Below, piece by piece: positions 5,714 to 12,118 of a stretch of 12,650 bases of DNA; the stretch's first letter is position 1; each line of letters begins with the position of its first letter. The DNA is taken from the NCBI GenBank assembly GCA_937983065.1, contig CALKAL010000121.1, forward strand, positions 1-12,650. The letters are read 5' to 3'. The notes under the pieces are model-generated. The model made no database searches and was not told the origin of the DNA. It saw only the letters and a list, made by a program, of their open reading frames with translations. The position numbers and the translations under genes are program-made. Origin of the DNA: an uncultured Bacillaceae bacterium (GTDB taxonomy: Bacteria; Bacillota; Bacilli; Bacillales; Alkalibacillaceae).

Positions 5714-6912
5714 TTTACGATCATATTTTAATTCGTTACGGGGAATTAGCGTTAAAGGGTAAAAATAGAAGCTTTTTTATCCAGCTTTTAAAACGGAATA
5801 TTAAAGGGAAACTCAAAGATTTTCCGAATGTAAAAATTCGGGATCAGCACGATTTTATGTACATTATTTTAAATGGTGAAGATCATGAAGCAATTATTGA
5901 ACGGTTAAAACATATTTTTGGTATCCATTCGTTAAGCTTAGCGTTGAAGGTGGATAATGATGTTGAGGCGATTAAGGAAGCATGTTTAAAAGTGTTAAAT
6001 AAAGGTCACGGAGAAACGTTTAAAATAAGTGCGAAACGTCCGAATAAAAATTTTCCGATACAGTCTCAAGAAATGAACCATATTCTCGGAGGCCATTTAT
6101 TAAAAAATAGTACTGGCTGGGAAGTTGATGTTCATAACCCTGACGTTAATATACGCGTTAATATTCGGCATGATGCGACGTACATTACTGAAAAAAATAT
6201 AGAAGGTAAAGGCGGTTTTCCAGTCGGTTCAACGGGAAAGACGTTGTTAATGCTTTCTGGTGGAATTGATAGCCCTGTTGCAGGTTATTTGGCAATGAAG
6301 CGGGGTGTTGAGCTTGAGGCAATTCATTTCCATTCACCACCGTTTACGAGTGAACGAGCGAAGCAAAAAGTAGAAGATTTAACGCGGGTCTTAACGAAAT
6401 ACGGTGGTGATATTAAACTGCATATCATTCCATTTACACAATTACAGCAAAAAATTTTTACGAATGCACCCCATAATTATGGCATGACGATTATGCGACG
6501 GATGATGTTAAGAATTAGTGAAAAAGTCGCTGAAAAGCAAGGGATTTTATCGATTACAACGGGAGAAAGCTTAGGGCAAGTGGCGAGCCAAACGATGCAT
6601 AGTATGCACGCTATCAATGAAGTGACGAATTATCCAATGATTCGCCCGTTAGTGACGATGGATAAATTAGATATTATCAAAATATCTAAGGAAATTGACG
6701 CTTATCCAATTTCGATTCGTCCTTATGAAGATTGTTGTACGATTTTTGTACCGAAAAGTCCAAAAACGAAACCTAAAAAAGATAAAGTGAATCGTTATGA
6801 GAGTCAATTTTCTTATGAAGAAGATATTTTAAAAGCCGTTGAAGAGATGAAAACAGTGACAATCAGTAGTAAAGAACAGATTGAAGAAGAACTTTTTAAT
6901 GATTTACTATAA
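5710..6912 (+). CDS. thiI: tRNA 4-thiouridine synthase ThiI
   Basis: Adenylates uridine 8 of tRNA and replaces the oxygen with sulfur to make 4-thiouridine; in some bacteria it also supports thiazole synthesis for thiamine. The protein has 400 residues, typical of Bacillus ThiI. An N-terminal ferredoxin-like region is followed by a THUMP domain at about 60-165. The PP-loop ATP-pyrophosphatase domain has the signature SGGIDSPVAGYL (183-194), TTGESLGQVASQT (283-295) and the PYEDCCTIFVPK segment (338-349) bearing C342 and C343. One of these should match the persulfide-handling Cys344 of the E. coli enzyme. The E. coli C-terminal rhodanese domain is absent, consistent with direct sulfur transfer from the overlapping cysteine desulfurase. 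The ATG lies inside ATGA at the nifZ stop. No terminator follows before sspA. Confidence 0.95.
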   Translation: MIYDHILIRYGELALKGKNRSFFIQLLKRNIKGKLKDFPNVKIRDQHDFMYIILNGEDHEAIIERLKHIFGIHSLSLALKVDNDVEAIKEACLKVLNKGHGETFKISAKRPNKNFPIQSQEMNHILGGHLLKNSTGWEVDVHNPDVNIRVNIRHDATYITEKNIEGKGGFPVGSTGKTLLMLSGGIDSPVAGYLAMKRGVELEAIHFHSPPFTSERAKQKVEDLTRVLTKYGGDIKLHIIPFTQLQQKIFTNAPHNYGMTIMRRMMLRISEKVAEKQGILSITTGESLGQVASQTMHSMHAINEVTNYPMIRPLVTMDKLDIIKISKEIDAYPISIRPYEDCCTIFVPKSPKTKPKKDKVNRYESQFSYEEDILKAVEEMKTVTISSKEQIEEELFNDLL

Positions 6913-6927
6913 TGCCATCATTTTCAT

Positions 6928-6958
6928 TGTATGCTTAACCTCCTAACTCAGCACAATA
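6928..6958 (+). promoter_or_regulatory. candidate sigma-G (forespore) promoter of the SASP gene
   Basis: TGTATG (6928-6933) resembles the sigma-G -35 TGMATR. After 18 bases, CACAATA (6952-6958) resembles the -10 CATACTA at five of seven positions. Transcription would start at about 6964-6966, leaving a leader of roughly 20 bases with a free SD. SASP genes are classic sigma-G targets, which supports the call. Confidence 0.55.
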
Positions 6959-6975
6959 ATGAGTGATAAGGAGGT
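6938..6975 (+). promoter_or_regulatory. hairpin hiding the SASP ribosome binding site in read-through RNA
   Basis: ACCTCCT (6938-6944) pairs with AGGAGGT (6969-6975), the SD itself. ACTCA (6946-6950) pairs with TGAGT (6960-6964) inside it, around a nine-base loop. No U-run follows, so it is not a terminator. The upstream arms lie within the spacer of the candidate sigma-G promoter. Only RNA arriving from thiI would therefore contain them. The pairing is seen directly; the regulatory role is inferred. Confidence 0.6.
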
Positions 6976-6983
6976 GAGACGCC

Positions 6984-7184
6984 ATGGCAAACCGAAGCTC
7001 AAATTCAAATCAACTTTTAGTGCCTGGAATTGAAGCGGCATTAGATCAAATGAAGACAGAGATTGCTTCAGAGTTTGGTGTTCAGCTTGGCCCTGATTCA
7101 ACATCTCGTTCTAATGGTTCTGTTGGTGGAGAAATTACTAAACGTTTAGTAAGACAAGCCCAACAACAAATGAGTGGTCAATAA
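6984..7184 (+). CDS. sspA: alpha/beta-type small acid-soluble spore protein
   Basis: Coats spore DNA in the forespore, protecting it from UV, heat and peroxides, and is degraded at germination to supply amino acids. The protein has 66 residues, within family length. Conserved blocks are LLVPGIEAALDQMKTEIA (residues 11-28), the GPR protease cleavage region TEIASEFGVQLG (25-36) and the GGEITKRLVRQAQQQM block (48-63). ATG at 6984 follows AAGGAGGTGA. The candidate sigma-G promoter, the SD-hiding hairpin upstream and a terminator after the gene give it an expression unit separate from thiI. The symbol follows the B. subtilis neighbour of thiI; which paralogue it is cannot be told from the sequence alone. 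Confidence 0.95.
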   Translation: MANRSSNSNQLLVPGIEAALDQMKTEIASEFGVQLGPDSTSRSNGSVGGEITKRLVRQAQQQMSGQ

Positions 7185-7201
7185 CTTTAAATATTTTATA
7201 T

Positions 7202-7231
7202 AAGGGTAGCCTTAGTGCTACCCTTTTCTTA
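7202..7231 (+). terminator. sspA terminator
   Basis: AAGGGTAGC (7202-7210) and GCTACCCTT (7217-7225) form a perfect nine-base-pair stem around a six-base loop, followed by TTTTCTT. It ends 47 bases after the SASP stop codon. Confidence 0.92.
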
Positions 7232-7284
7232 TTGAATAAATATCACATATTCTTTAAAATTGAATTTAATGGTTAATTAAAAAG

Positions 7285-7313
7285 CTATTTCGTAAATTGT
7301 TCTAGATTATAAT
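7285..7313 (+). promoter_or_regulatory. candidate promoter of the amidohydrolase gene
   Basis: A perfect TATAAT lies at 7308-7313. The hexamer 17 bases upstream (CTATTT, 7285-7290) is a poor -35. The gap between the sspA terminator and the gene is 120 bases and holds no hairpin. The start site would be near 7320, leaving a leader of about 30 bases. Confidence 0.45.
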
Positions 7314-7351
7314 CAAGCATTTTATGGATAGTTCATTTAGGAGGATAAAAA

Positions 7352-8926
7352 ATGGGGAAATTGTGGGTTGCTGACAAAATTTATACGATGCGAAAAGAAA
7401 ATGATGTCGCAGAGGCTATTTTTACGAAGGAAGGAAAAATAGTATCTGTTGGGTCTAAAGAAGAACTTAAGCAAGCACATCAAAATGACATTAGTGAGAC
7501 GATTGAGTTAGATGGAACTGTTATACCAGCATTTATTGATAGTCATTTACATATTGTCGGCTACGGTCAAAAGTTATCTCGATTAGATTTATCAAATATT
7601 AAACGTCGCAATGATATTTTACAATCGATTAAAGAGGAAGCAGGTCGTGTGACAAAGGGGACGTGGCTAATCGGTGATGGATTTAATGAGAACAGTTGGG
7701 ATGACTCAACGATGATTCATATTGATGAATTAGATGCGATCTCTACGGACATTCCGATTGTAATTAACCGCGTTTGCCGTCATGCTCTCGTTGCGAATTC
7801 AAAGGCGATTGAGTTAGCCGAGCTAAATTTAGACGCTTTAAATGAAGGGGAAGTGGAGAAAGATTCTAAGGGCAAAATTAGCGGGGTCTTTCATGAGGAA
7901 GCAGCTGATTTAATCAAAGAAAATATCCCTCAGCCTAGTGTAGATGAGCTTGCGGACATGATGAATAAATCGATAGACAGTCTTTTATCTTTCGGAATCG
8001 TCAGTGGGCATACGGAGGATTTAAGCTATTTCGGTTTTCATAAAGCGTATGAAGCGTATAAAAAAGTCATCAGTGACCGTAAAGATTTCCGAGCGCATTT
8101 ATTAGTTCACCATCTAGTTGTCGATGATTTTTATAAAGAGGGGCTTCTCCCGATAAAACGGGATGATTGGTTAGAATTCGGTGCGATGAAAATATTCGTC
8201 GATGGCGCTTTAGGTGGACGAACAGCGCTTTTATCCGAGCCTTATGCGGATGATCCTTCTAAAACGGGGTTAGCTGTTCATTCAGATGAGGAATTAAAAC
8301 GTTTAGTCGAACAAGCTCGGTCTTACGGAATGAATATCGCTGTTCATGTGATCGGTGATTTAGCGTTAGAGAAAATTTTAGATTTAATCGAACAAATACC
8401 GCCGAAAGCTGGGTTAAGAGACCGGATTATACATGCGCAAATTACCCGTCCTGATTTAGTCGAACGGATGAAAGAGTTACCAATCATTGTCGATATTCAG
8501 CCGACCTTTGTCGCATCTGATTTTCCTTGGGTCATTGATCGTGTTGGCGAAGAACGGGCCAAGCATTCCTATACGTGGCGGAAATTTATCGATGAAGGAC
8601 TTTTATGTGCGGGCGGTTCTGATGCACCGATAGAAGATGCAAACCCGTTATTAGGCATTCATGCTGCAGTAAAAAGAGCTTCAGCCATTGACGGAAAATC
8701 ATATTATCTAGATCAAGCCTTATCGGTTTTTGAAGCAGTGCAATTGTATACAACGAATGCCGCCAAAATTATTGATAAAGGTGATTTACAAGGTCTAATT
8801 GCACCTGGTCACTTTGCTGATTTTATCGTATTAAATGATGATATTTTTGAAGTAGACGAAGCGGACATTAAAGACTTACAAGTGAAAAAGACGATTGTTA
8901 ACGAAAATATCGTTTTTGAAAAATAA
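7352..8926 (+). CDS. YtcJ-like metal-dependent amidohydrolase
   Basis: A member of the amidohydrolase superfamily branch called Amidohydrolase 3, which includes YtcJ and N-substituted formamide deformylase. It hydrolyses an unidentified amide or formamide-type bond. The protein has 524 residues, near the 529 I recall for B. subtilis YtcJ. A small beta-sandwich domain is split between the N-terminus (about 1-60) and the C-terminus (about 475-524). The TIM barrel shows the metal-site pattern FIDSHLH (H65, H67), MKIFVDGALGGRTALL (281-294; K280 is the possible bridging lysine), HVIGDLA (H332), HAQ (H361) and GGSDAPIEDANPL (D424). There is no signal peptide, so it is cytosolic. ATG at 7352 follows AGGAGGATAA. 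It is a single-gene unit with a terminator on each side. The substrate cannot be inferred from context. Confidence 0.88.
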   Translation: MGKLWVADKIYTMRKENDVAEAIFTKEGKIVSVGSKEELKQAHQNDISETIELDGTVIPAFIDSHLHIVGYGQKLSRLDLSNIKRRNDILQSIKEEAGRVTKGTWLIGDGFNENSWDDSTMIHIDELDAISTDIPIVINRVCRHALVANSKAIELAELNLDALNEGEVEKDSKGKISGVFHEEAADLIKENIPQPSVDELADMMNKSIDSLLSFGIVSGHTEDLSYFGFHKAYEAYKKVISDRKDFRAHLLVHHLVVDDFYKEGLLPIKRDDWLEFGAMKIFVDGALGGRTALLSEPYADDPSKTGLAVHSDEELKRLVEQARSYGMNIAVHVIGDLALEKILDLIEQIPPKAGLRDRIIHAQITRPDLVERMKELPIIVDIQPTFVASDFPWVIDRVGEERAKHSYTWRKFIDEGLLCAGGSDAPIEDANPLLGIHAAVKRASAIDGKSYYLDQALSVFEAVQLYTTNAAKIIDKGDLQGLIAPGHFADFIVLNDDIFEVDEADIKDLQVKKTIVNENIVFEK

Positions 8927-8934
8927 AGTTTTAT

Positions 8935-8973
8935 GAGCAATAAGGGTTTGATAATCTTTATTGCTCTTTTTTT
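8935..8973 (+). terminator. amidohydrolase terminator
   Basis: GAGCAATAAG (8935-8944) pairs with CTTTATTGCTC (8956-8966), around a small inner loop, and is followed by seven further T residues to 8973. It starts nine bases after the stop codon. Confidence 0.92.
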
Positions 8974-8974
8974 A

Positions 8975-9004
8975 TGAATAATTTTCCAATTTGGACTCAC
9001 TCTA
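8975..9004 (+). promoter_or_regulatory. candidate forespore promoter of ytfI-ytfJ
   Basis: TGAATA (8975-8980) is a full match to the sigma-G -35 TGMATR. After 17 bases, CACTCTA (8998-9004) matches CATACTA at five of seven positions. The start would be about 9010, almost at the SD. The B. subtilis homologues are forespore genes (sigma-F by recollection), and sigma-F and sigma-G specificities overlap. No clear sigma-F or sigma-A promoter was found here. The -35 sits two bases beyond the preceding terminator's T-run. Confidence 0.4.
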
Positions 9005-9024
9005 AATAATAGGAGGTGAACTCC

Positions 9025-9657
9025 GTGGGGTGGGTCATCGGTATAACTAGTTTATTCGTTATCATTTTCGTATTTATTTTATTTTCGCGGATGCACGTGG
9101 AAATCGCATTTACATACAACGAAAAGGATAAAGAACTACTCGTATCTATTCAGTGGTTACGACTTATAAAATTTAATAAAACAATTTCTTTTGCGGATTT
9201 AGAAGAGCAGCTTAAAGAAGAAAATGACGACTTCGATTTGGAGGAAAAACTAAAATCCTTTAATGATGATAACGAACAAGATCAATCGTTAATGCAAAAG
9301 TTTAAGCTGGCTAAACATCTATTACCAGAATTTAAAAAGATGCTAAAGTCAATCCGGTTAGATCAACTCGAATGGGTGACGTCATTAGGTTTAAAACATG
9401 CTGATCAAACCGCAATGTTGACGGGATTATTGTACGCAGTAAAAGGGATGGTCAGTTCTTTTTTTATAACGATGATGCAAAACGCGACTCATCCGAAAAT
9501 GACTGTGACCCCAATCTATGTGAAGCCGACTTATGAAACAGAGGTAAAATGTATATTCTCCTTTAAAATCGGTCAAATTATGCGTGATATGTTTCGGATT
9601 TTACTACAGTATAAAAAATTTAAGAAGGTGGGTAAACATGAGCGAGCATCCAATTAA
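9025..9657 (+). CDS. ytfI: DUF2953 membrane protein, YtfI type
   Basis: The function of this family is unknown. It accompanies the spore protein gene ytfJ in Bacillus. The protein has 210 residues. One N-terminal transmembrane helix spans about residues 2-20 (WVIGITSLFVIIFVFILF). A beta-rich stretch follows (MHVEIAFTYNEKDKELLVSIQW), then a charged, acidic linker (residues about 60-95), and a region that is amphipathic and perhaps membrane-associated with VTSLGLKHADQTAMLTGLLYAVKGM. The start chosen is GTG at 9025, since AGGAGGTGA lies at 9011-9019. A frame-compatible GTG at 9016 is part of that SD and cannot serve. GGAG (9012-9015) can pair with CTCC (9021-9024) directly before the start codon. 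Its end overlaps ytfJ by 20 bases, so the two are coupled. Confidence 0.8.
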   Translation: MGWVIGITSLFVIIFVFILFSRMHVEIAFTYNEKDKELLVSIQWLRLIKFNKTISFADLEEQLKEENDDFDLEEKLKSFNDDNEQDQSLMQKFKLAKHLLPEFKKMLKSIRLDQLEWVTSLGLKHADQTAMLTGLLYAVKGMVSSFFITMMQNATHPKMTVTPIYVKPTYETEVKCIFSFKIGQIMRDMFRILLQYKKFKKVGKHERASN

Positions 9658-10090
9658 CGAAATGATGGTTACAGCAATGGAAAATTTAAAAGAAATGATT
9701 GATGTCAAAACGATTGTCGGGGACCCTATTGAAACGGCCGATCAGTCGACGATTATACTACCTATTTCGAAAGTAGGCTTCGGATTTGCTTCAGGAGGTA
9801 GTGAATTAACATCAAAGAGCAAATCATCGAGTGATGATGAATATAATTCTGATATGAGTCAACAACAACCGTTTTGCGGAGGTACGGGCGGAGGAGTTTC
9901 AATTACTCCAATTGCTTTTTTAATTGTAAGTAGAAATGAAGTGAAAACCGTTCATTTAGACGACAACACACATATTATTGAGAAATTAATCGACCTTGCT
10001 CCAGAAGCTGTCGAAAAAATCCAAATGATGTGGTATGAAAATAAAGGGCAATTAAGACGCCGTAAAGGAGATCGCAATATTCCTGATTAA
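9638..10090 (+). CDS. ytfJ: spore protein YtfJ (GerW/Spore_YtfJ family)
   Basis: Forespore protein of the YtfJ/GerW family, linked to spore properties and germination; its biochemical role is not established. The protein has 150 residues, near the usual family length. Family features are an N-terminal helix with NLKEMIDVKTIVGDPIE, the strand TIILPISKVGFGFASGG, a variable Ser/Asp/Gln-rich loop (about residues 55-78), the glycine-rich GGTGGGVSITPIAFLIV and a helical C-terminus ending in RRRKGDRNIPD. ATG at 9638 follows AAGAAGGTGGG inside the end of ytfI. A longer frame starting at 9584 is only the continuation of the other reading frame and has no SD. No terminator follows; the 137-base gap to ytxK holds the ytxK promoter and an SD-hiding repeat. 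Confidence 0.9.
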   Translation: MSEHPINEMMVTAMENLKEMIDVKTIVGDPIETADQSTIILPISKVGFGFASGGSELTSKSKSSSDDEYNSDMSQQQPFCGGTGGGVSITPIAFLIVSRNEVKTVHLDDNTHIIEKLIDLAPEAVEKIQMMWYENKGQLRRRKGDRNIPD

Positions 10091-10167
10091 ACAGAAGAGC
10101 CACTTTTGAAAATCAGTTGAATGACGCTCAGCCCGTTCACATTTTTCCGGTCAAAATATGAAGTTAT

Positions 10168-10196
10168 TTTAAAAGTCCCTCCATGTTTGCTAAAAT
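10168..10196 (+). promoter_or_regulatory. candidate sigma-A promoter of ytxK, extended -10
   Basis: TTTAAA (10168-10173) is followed by a 17-base spacer ending in TGC, then TAAAAT (10191-10196), giving an extended -10 (TGnTAAAAT). Transcription would start at about 10202-10204, downstream of the left arm of the inverted repeat (10172-10183). The -35 is only a moderate match. Confidence 0.55.
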
Positions 10197-10226
10197 ATAA
10201 CGAGATGAACTTTGTGGAGGGACTTT
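10172..10226 (+). promoter_or_regulatory. 12-bp inverted repeat covering the ytxK ribosome binding site
   Basis: AAAGTCCCTCCA (10172-10183) and TGGAGGGACTTT (10215-10226) are perfectly complementary over 12 base pairs, with a 31-base loop. The right arm is the SD (GGAGGG) and runs to two bases before the ATG. No T-run follows, so it does not terminate transcription. The left arm is inside the promoter spacer, so local transcripts should lack it. The pairing is seen; its insulating role is inferred. Confidence 0.7.
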
Positions 10227-10227
10227 A

Positions 10228-11217
10228 ATGGAAGAACAAATCGAACATTTGTTTACGTGGATTGATGAAACGACAACTATGATTGAAAAAGAAGAAAATG
10301 CCCCTTATATTGAAGCATTGATAGCTTCAACGGATATATTATTCGATCAAAAATTACCAGACAATTTAAAAGATGATTATGCGAATAAATTAATGGTTCA
10401 ATTAGAAAAAATTAATTTGGATGAATTTGATCTAGAGGCCCGAAGAAAAGCGATGCAGCTTGCTATTTTAAAAGGGATGAAAGGTGCTACCCAAGAGCAT
10501 CACTACATAACGCCAGACACGATCGGGTTATTTATCGGTTATTTAGTACAGAAATTTATGAATGGGAAAAAAGAATTTGAATTGTTTGATCCAGCTTGTG
10601 GGACGGCAAATTTACTCCTATCCGTCATGAATCAGCAGCGGGATGTGACTGTACACGCGTTTGGTAGTGAAGTCGACCCAACGTTGATTCGGCTTGCTTA
10701 CAATAATGCGAATTTATTAGAAAAACCGATTGAATTTTTCCATCAAGACAGCTTGAAGCCAATCTTACTCGAACCAGTTGATGTCGTCGTATCGGATTTG
10801 CCAGTCGGATATTATCCAGACGATTTAACGAGCGAGGGATATAAATTAAAAGCTGAAGAAGGGCATTCATTATCTCATCTTTTATTTATTGAGCAAAGTA
10901 TTAATTATACAAAAGAGGGCGGCTATCTTTTTCTTCTAGTCCCAAGCTTTCTATTTTCAAGCGATGATGCGGAGAAAATTCAAGCTTATTTAAAGGAACA
11001 TACACATATTGTCGGTTTACTCGAGCTGTCAGATACAATGTTTAAAAATGAACAATATAGTAAAAGTATTTTTATTTTACAAAAGAAAGGTCCAGCGACG
11101 AAAAACCCTAAAAAAGCGTTGTTAGTTCAGCTACCATCCTTTAAAGACGTGAAAGCGATGGATTATATTTTAAATGAAATTAATGACTGGTTCGTTCAGG
11201 AACGAGCAGGTGATTAA
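10228..11217 (+). CDS. ytxK: YtxK, class I SAM-dependent methyltransferase (N6-adenine methylase-like)
   Basis: Cytosolic protein of 329 residues with a helical N-terminal part (about 1-90) and a Rossmann methyltransferase domain like those of type I restriction methylase (HsdM) subunits. The SAM-binding motif I is LFDPACGTANLL (119-130), followed by the acidic residue in GSEVD (E148). The catalytic motif IV position reads SDLPVGYY (189-196), where DNA adenine methylases have (N/D)PP(Y/F/W). The first proline is replaced by leucine and the aromatic is displaced, so activity on DNA is doubtful. There is no target-recognition or restriction partner nearby. The last 60 residues are a strand-rich end with KSIFILQKKG. 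ATG at 10228 is placed by GGAGGG. The B. subtilis homologue is usually followed by ackA; here an EcsC-family gene follows. Confidence 0.85.
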   Translation: MEEQIEHLFTWIDETTTMIEKEENAPYIEALIASTDILFDQKLPDNLKDDYANKLMVQLEKINLDEFDLEARRKAMQLAILKGMKGATQEHHYITPDTIGLFIGYLVQKFMNGKKEFELFDPACGTANLLLSVMNQQRDVTVHAFGSEVDPTLIRLAYNNANLLEKPIEFFHQDSLKPILLEPVDVVVSDLPVGYYPDDLTSEGYKLKAEEGHSLSHLLFIEQSINYTKEGGYLFLLVPSFLFSSDDAEKIQAYLKEHTHIVGLLELSDTMFKNEQYSKSIFILQKKGPATKNPKKALLVQLPSFKDVKAMDYILNEINDWFVQERAGD

Positions 11218-11230
11218 TTTAACTACATGT

Positions 11231-11267
11231 GAAGTCTCCGTTATGTTTTGTAACGGAGCTTCTTTTT
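11231..11267 (+). terminator. ytxK terminator
   Basis: GAAG plus CTCCGTTA (11231-11243, one bulged T) pairs with TAACGGAG plus CTTC (11251-11262) around a seven-base loop, followed by TTTTT. It begins 13 bases after the ytxK stop. The EcsC-family start codon is only 28 bases beyond it. Confidence 0.88.
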
Positions 11268-11295
11268 CAGAAAAAAATTGGGAGGAGACAAATTA

Positions 11296-12114
11296 GTGGG
11301 AGAAGAGCGGGTATTGAATGAAGTTTTTAAATGGGAAAAAGAATTAAGAGATTATGTGACGAGTGATTTTGAGAAGTTGTATGATTTATCGCTTGATCAA
11401 TCTTTTAAAAATTTACCCCAAGCATATCAGGATAAGTTTTATGACGTCATTGATCAATGGTTTTTATACACGTACACTTTTTTACAAAGTACGGCGATGC
11501 AAAACGAAGCGGTGAATCGAGTTTTACAAGTGGCAAGAACATATGATGAAACGATTGAAAAGGTTGAAGATTTGCGTCATTTATCGATTGAGAAATTAAC
11601 TTACTTAGCTGATCAACAAATTGCGAAAAACCGTCTTTATGCATTAACTCAAGGAGGCTTGACAGGGTCTGGAGGTTTCCTGTTTTTATCATCGGACTTG
11701 CCAGTTATGGTCGCACTCAACTTAAGAACCGTTCAAATGGTCGGAACAAGCTTCGGCTACAATATGCATCATCCAGCAGAAATGTTACTCGCCCTAAAAG
11801 TGTTTCATGCAGGGATGTTACCGAAAAGAATGCAGTACGAAGCTTGGGAGAAGTTGAAAAAAAACACGGAAAAATCATATTCTGCCCTTTTAAACGAGCA
11901 AAATTTAACAGATCAGACGTGGCTTGAGCAGCCGATTCAACAAATTTTTAAAACGATAGCAATTTTAAGCTTAAGAAAGAAAAAATTTCAAGGCATTCCC
12001 CTTCTTAGTATCGGAATTGGTGCCACGGTGAATTACCGATTAGCGAGAAATGTTACGAGCTTGGCAAAACATTTTTACCAATATCGTTTTATACATGATA
12101 AGCGTGTAAAGTAA
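11296..12114 (+). CDS. EcsC-family protein
   Basis: The protein has 272 residues and resembles EcsC, the third protein of the Bacillus Ecs transporter locus. The function of the family is unknown. It begins with a charged helical region (VFKWEKELRDYV). The family core is at about 110-190, with GGLTGSGGFLFLSSDLPVMVALNLRTVQMVGTSFGY broken into two hydrophobic segments that may associate with the membrane, then HHPAEMLLALKVF. A second hydrophobic segment lies near the C-terminus (IPLLSIGIGATVNY). The start chosen is GTG at 11296, preceded by GGGAGGAGA. A frame-compatible TTG at 11278 overlaps that SD and is rejected. No ecsA or ecsB genes are present. It follows a terminator with no clear promoter of its own and ends four bases from the convergent stress-protein gene. 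Confidence 0.85.
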   Translation: MGEERVLNEVFKWEKELRDYVTSDFEKLYDLSLDQSFKNLPQAYQDKFYDVIDQWFLYTYTFLQSTAMQNEAVNRVLQVARTYDETIEKVEDLRHLSIEKLTYLADQQIAKNRLYALTQGGLTGSGGFLFLSSDLPVMVALNLRTVQMVGTSFGYNMHHPAEMLLALKVFHAGMLPKRMQYEAWEKLKKNTEKSYSALLNEQNLTDQTWLEQPIQQIFKTIAILSLRKKKFQGIPLLSIGIGATVNYRLARNVTSLAKHFYQYRFIHDKRVK

Positions 12115-12118
12115 TTTT

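Noticed and set aside
7352..8926. Assigning the amidohydrolase a specific substrate such as N-substituted formamides
   Set aside because: Only the superfamily metal-site pattern and YtcJ-like architecture are visible; neighbours give no pathway clue.
10225..11217. YtxK as part of a restriction-modification or phage-defence system
   Set aside because: No endonuclease, specificity subunit or other defence gene nearby, the catalytic motif is atypical, and the gene is a known conserved neighbour of ytfJ in Bacillus.
11234..11289. GTCTCC in the ytxK terminator stem complementary to GGAGAC at the EcsC-family SD
   Set aside because: Only six pairs, and the same bases are already used in a stronger terminator stem, so it is not comparable to the sspA and ytxK hairpins.
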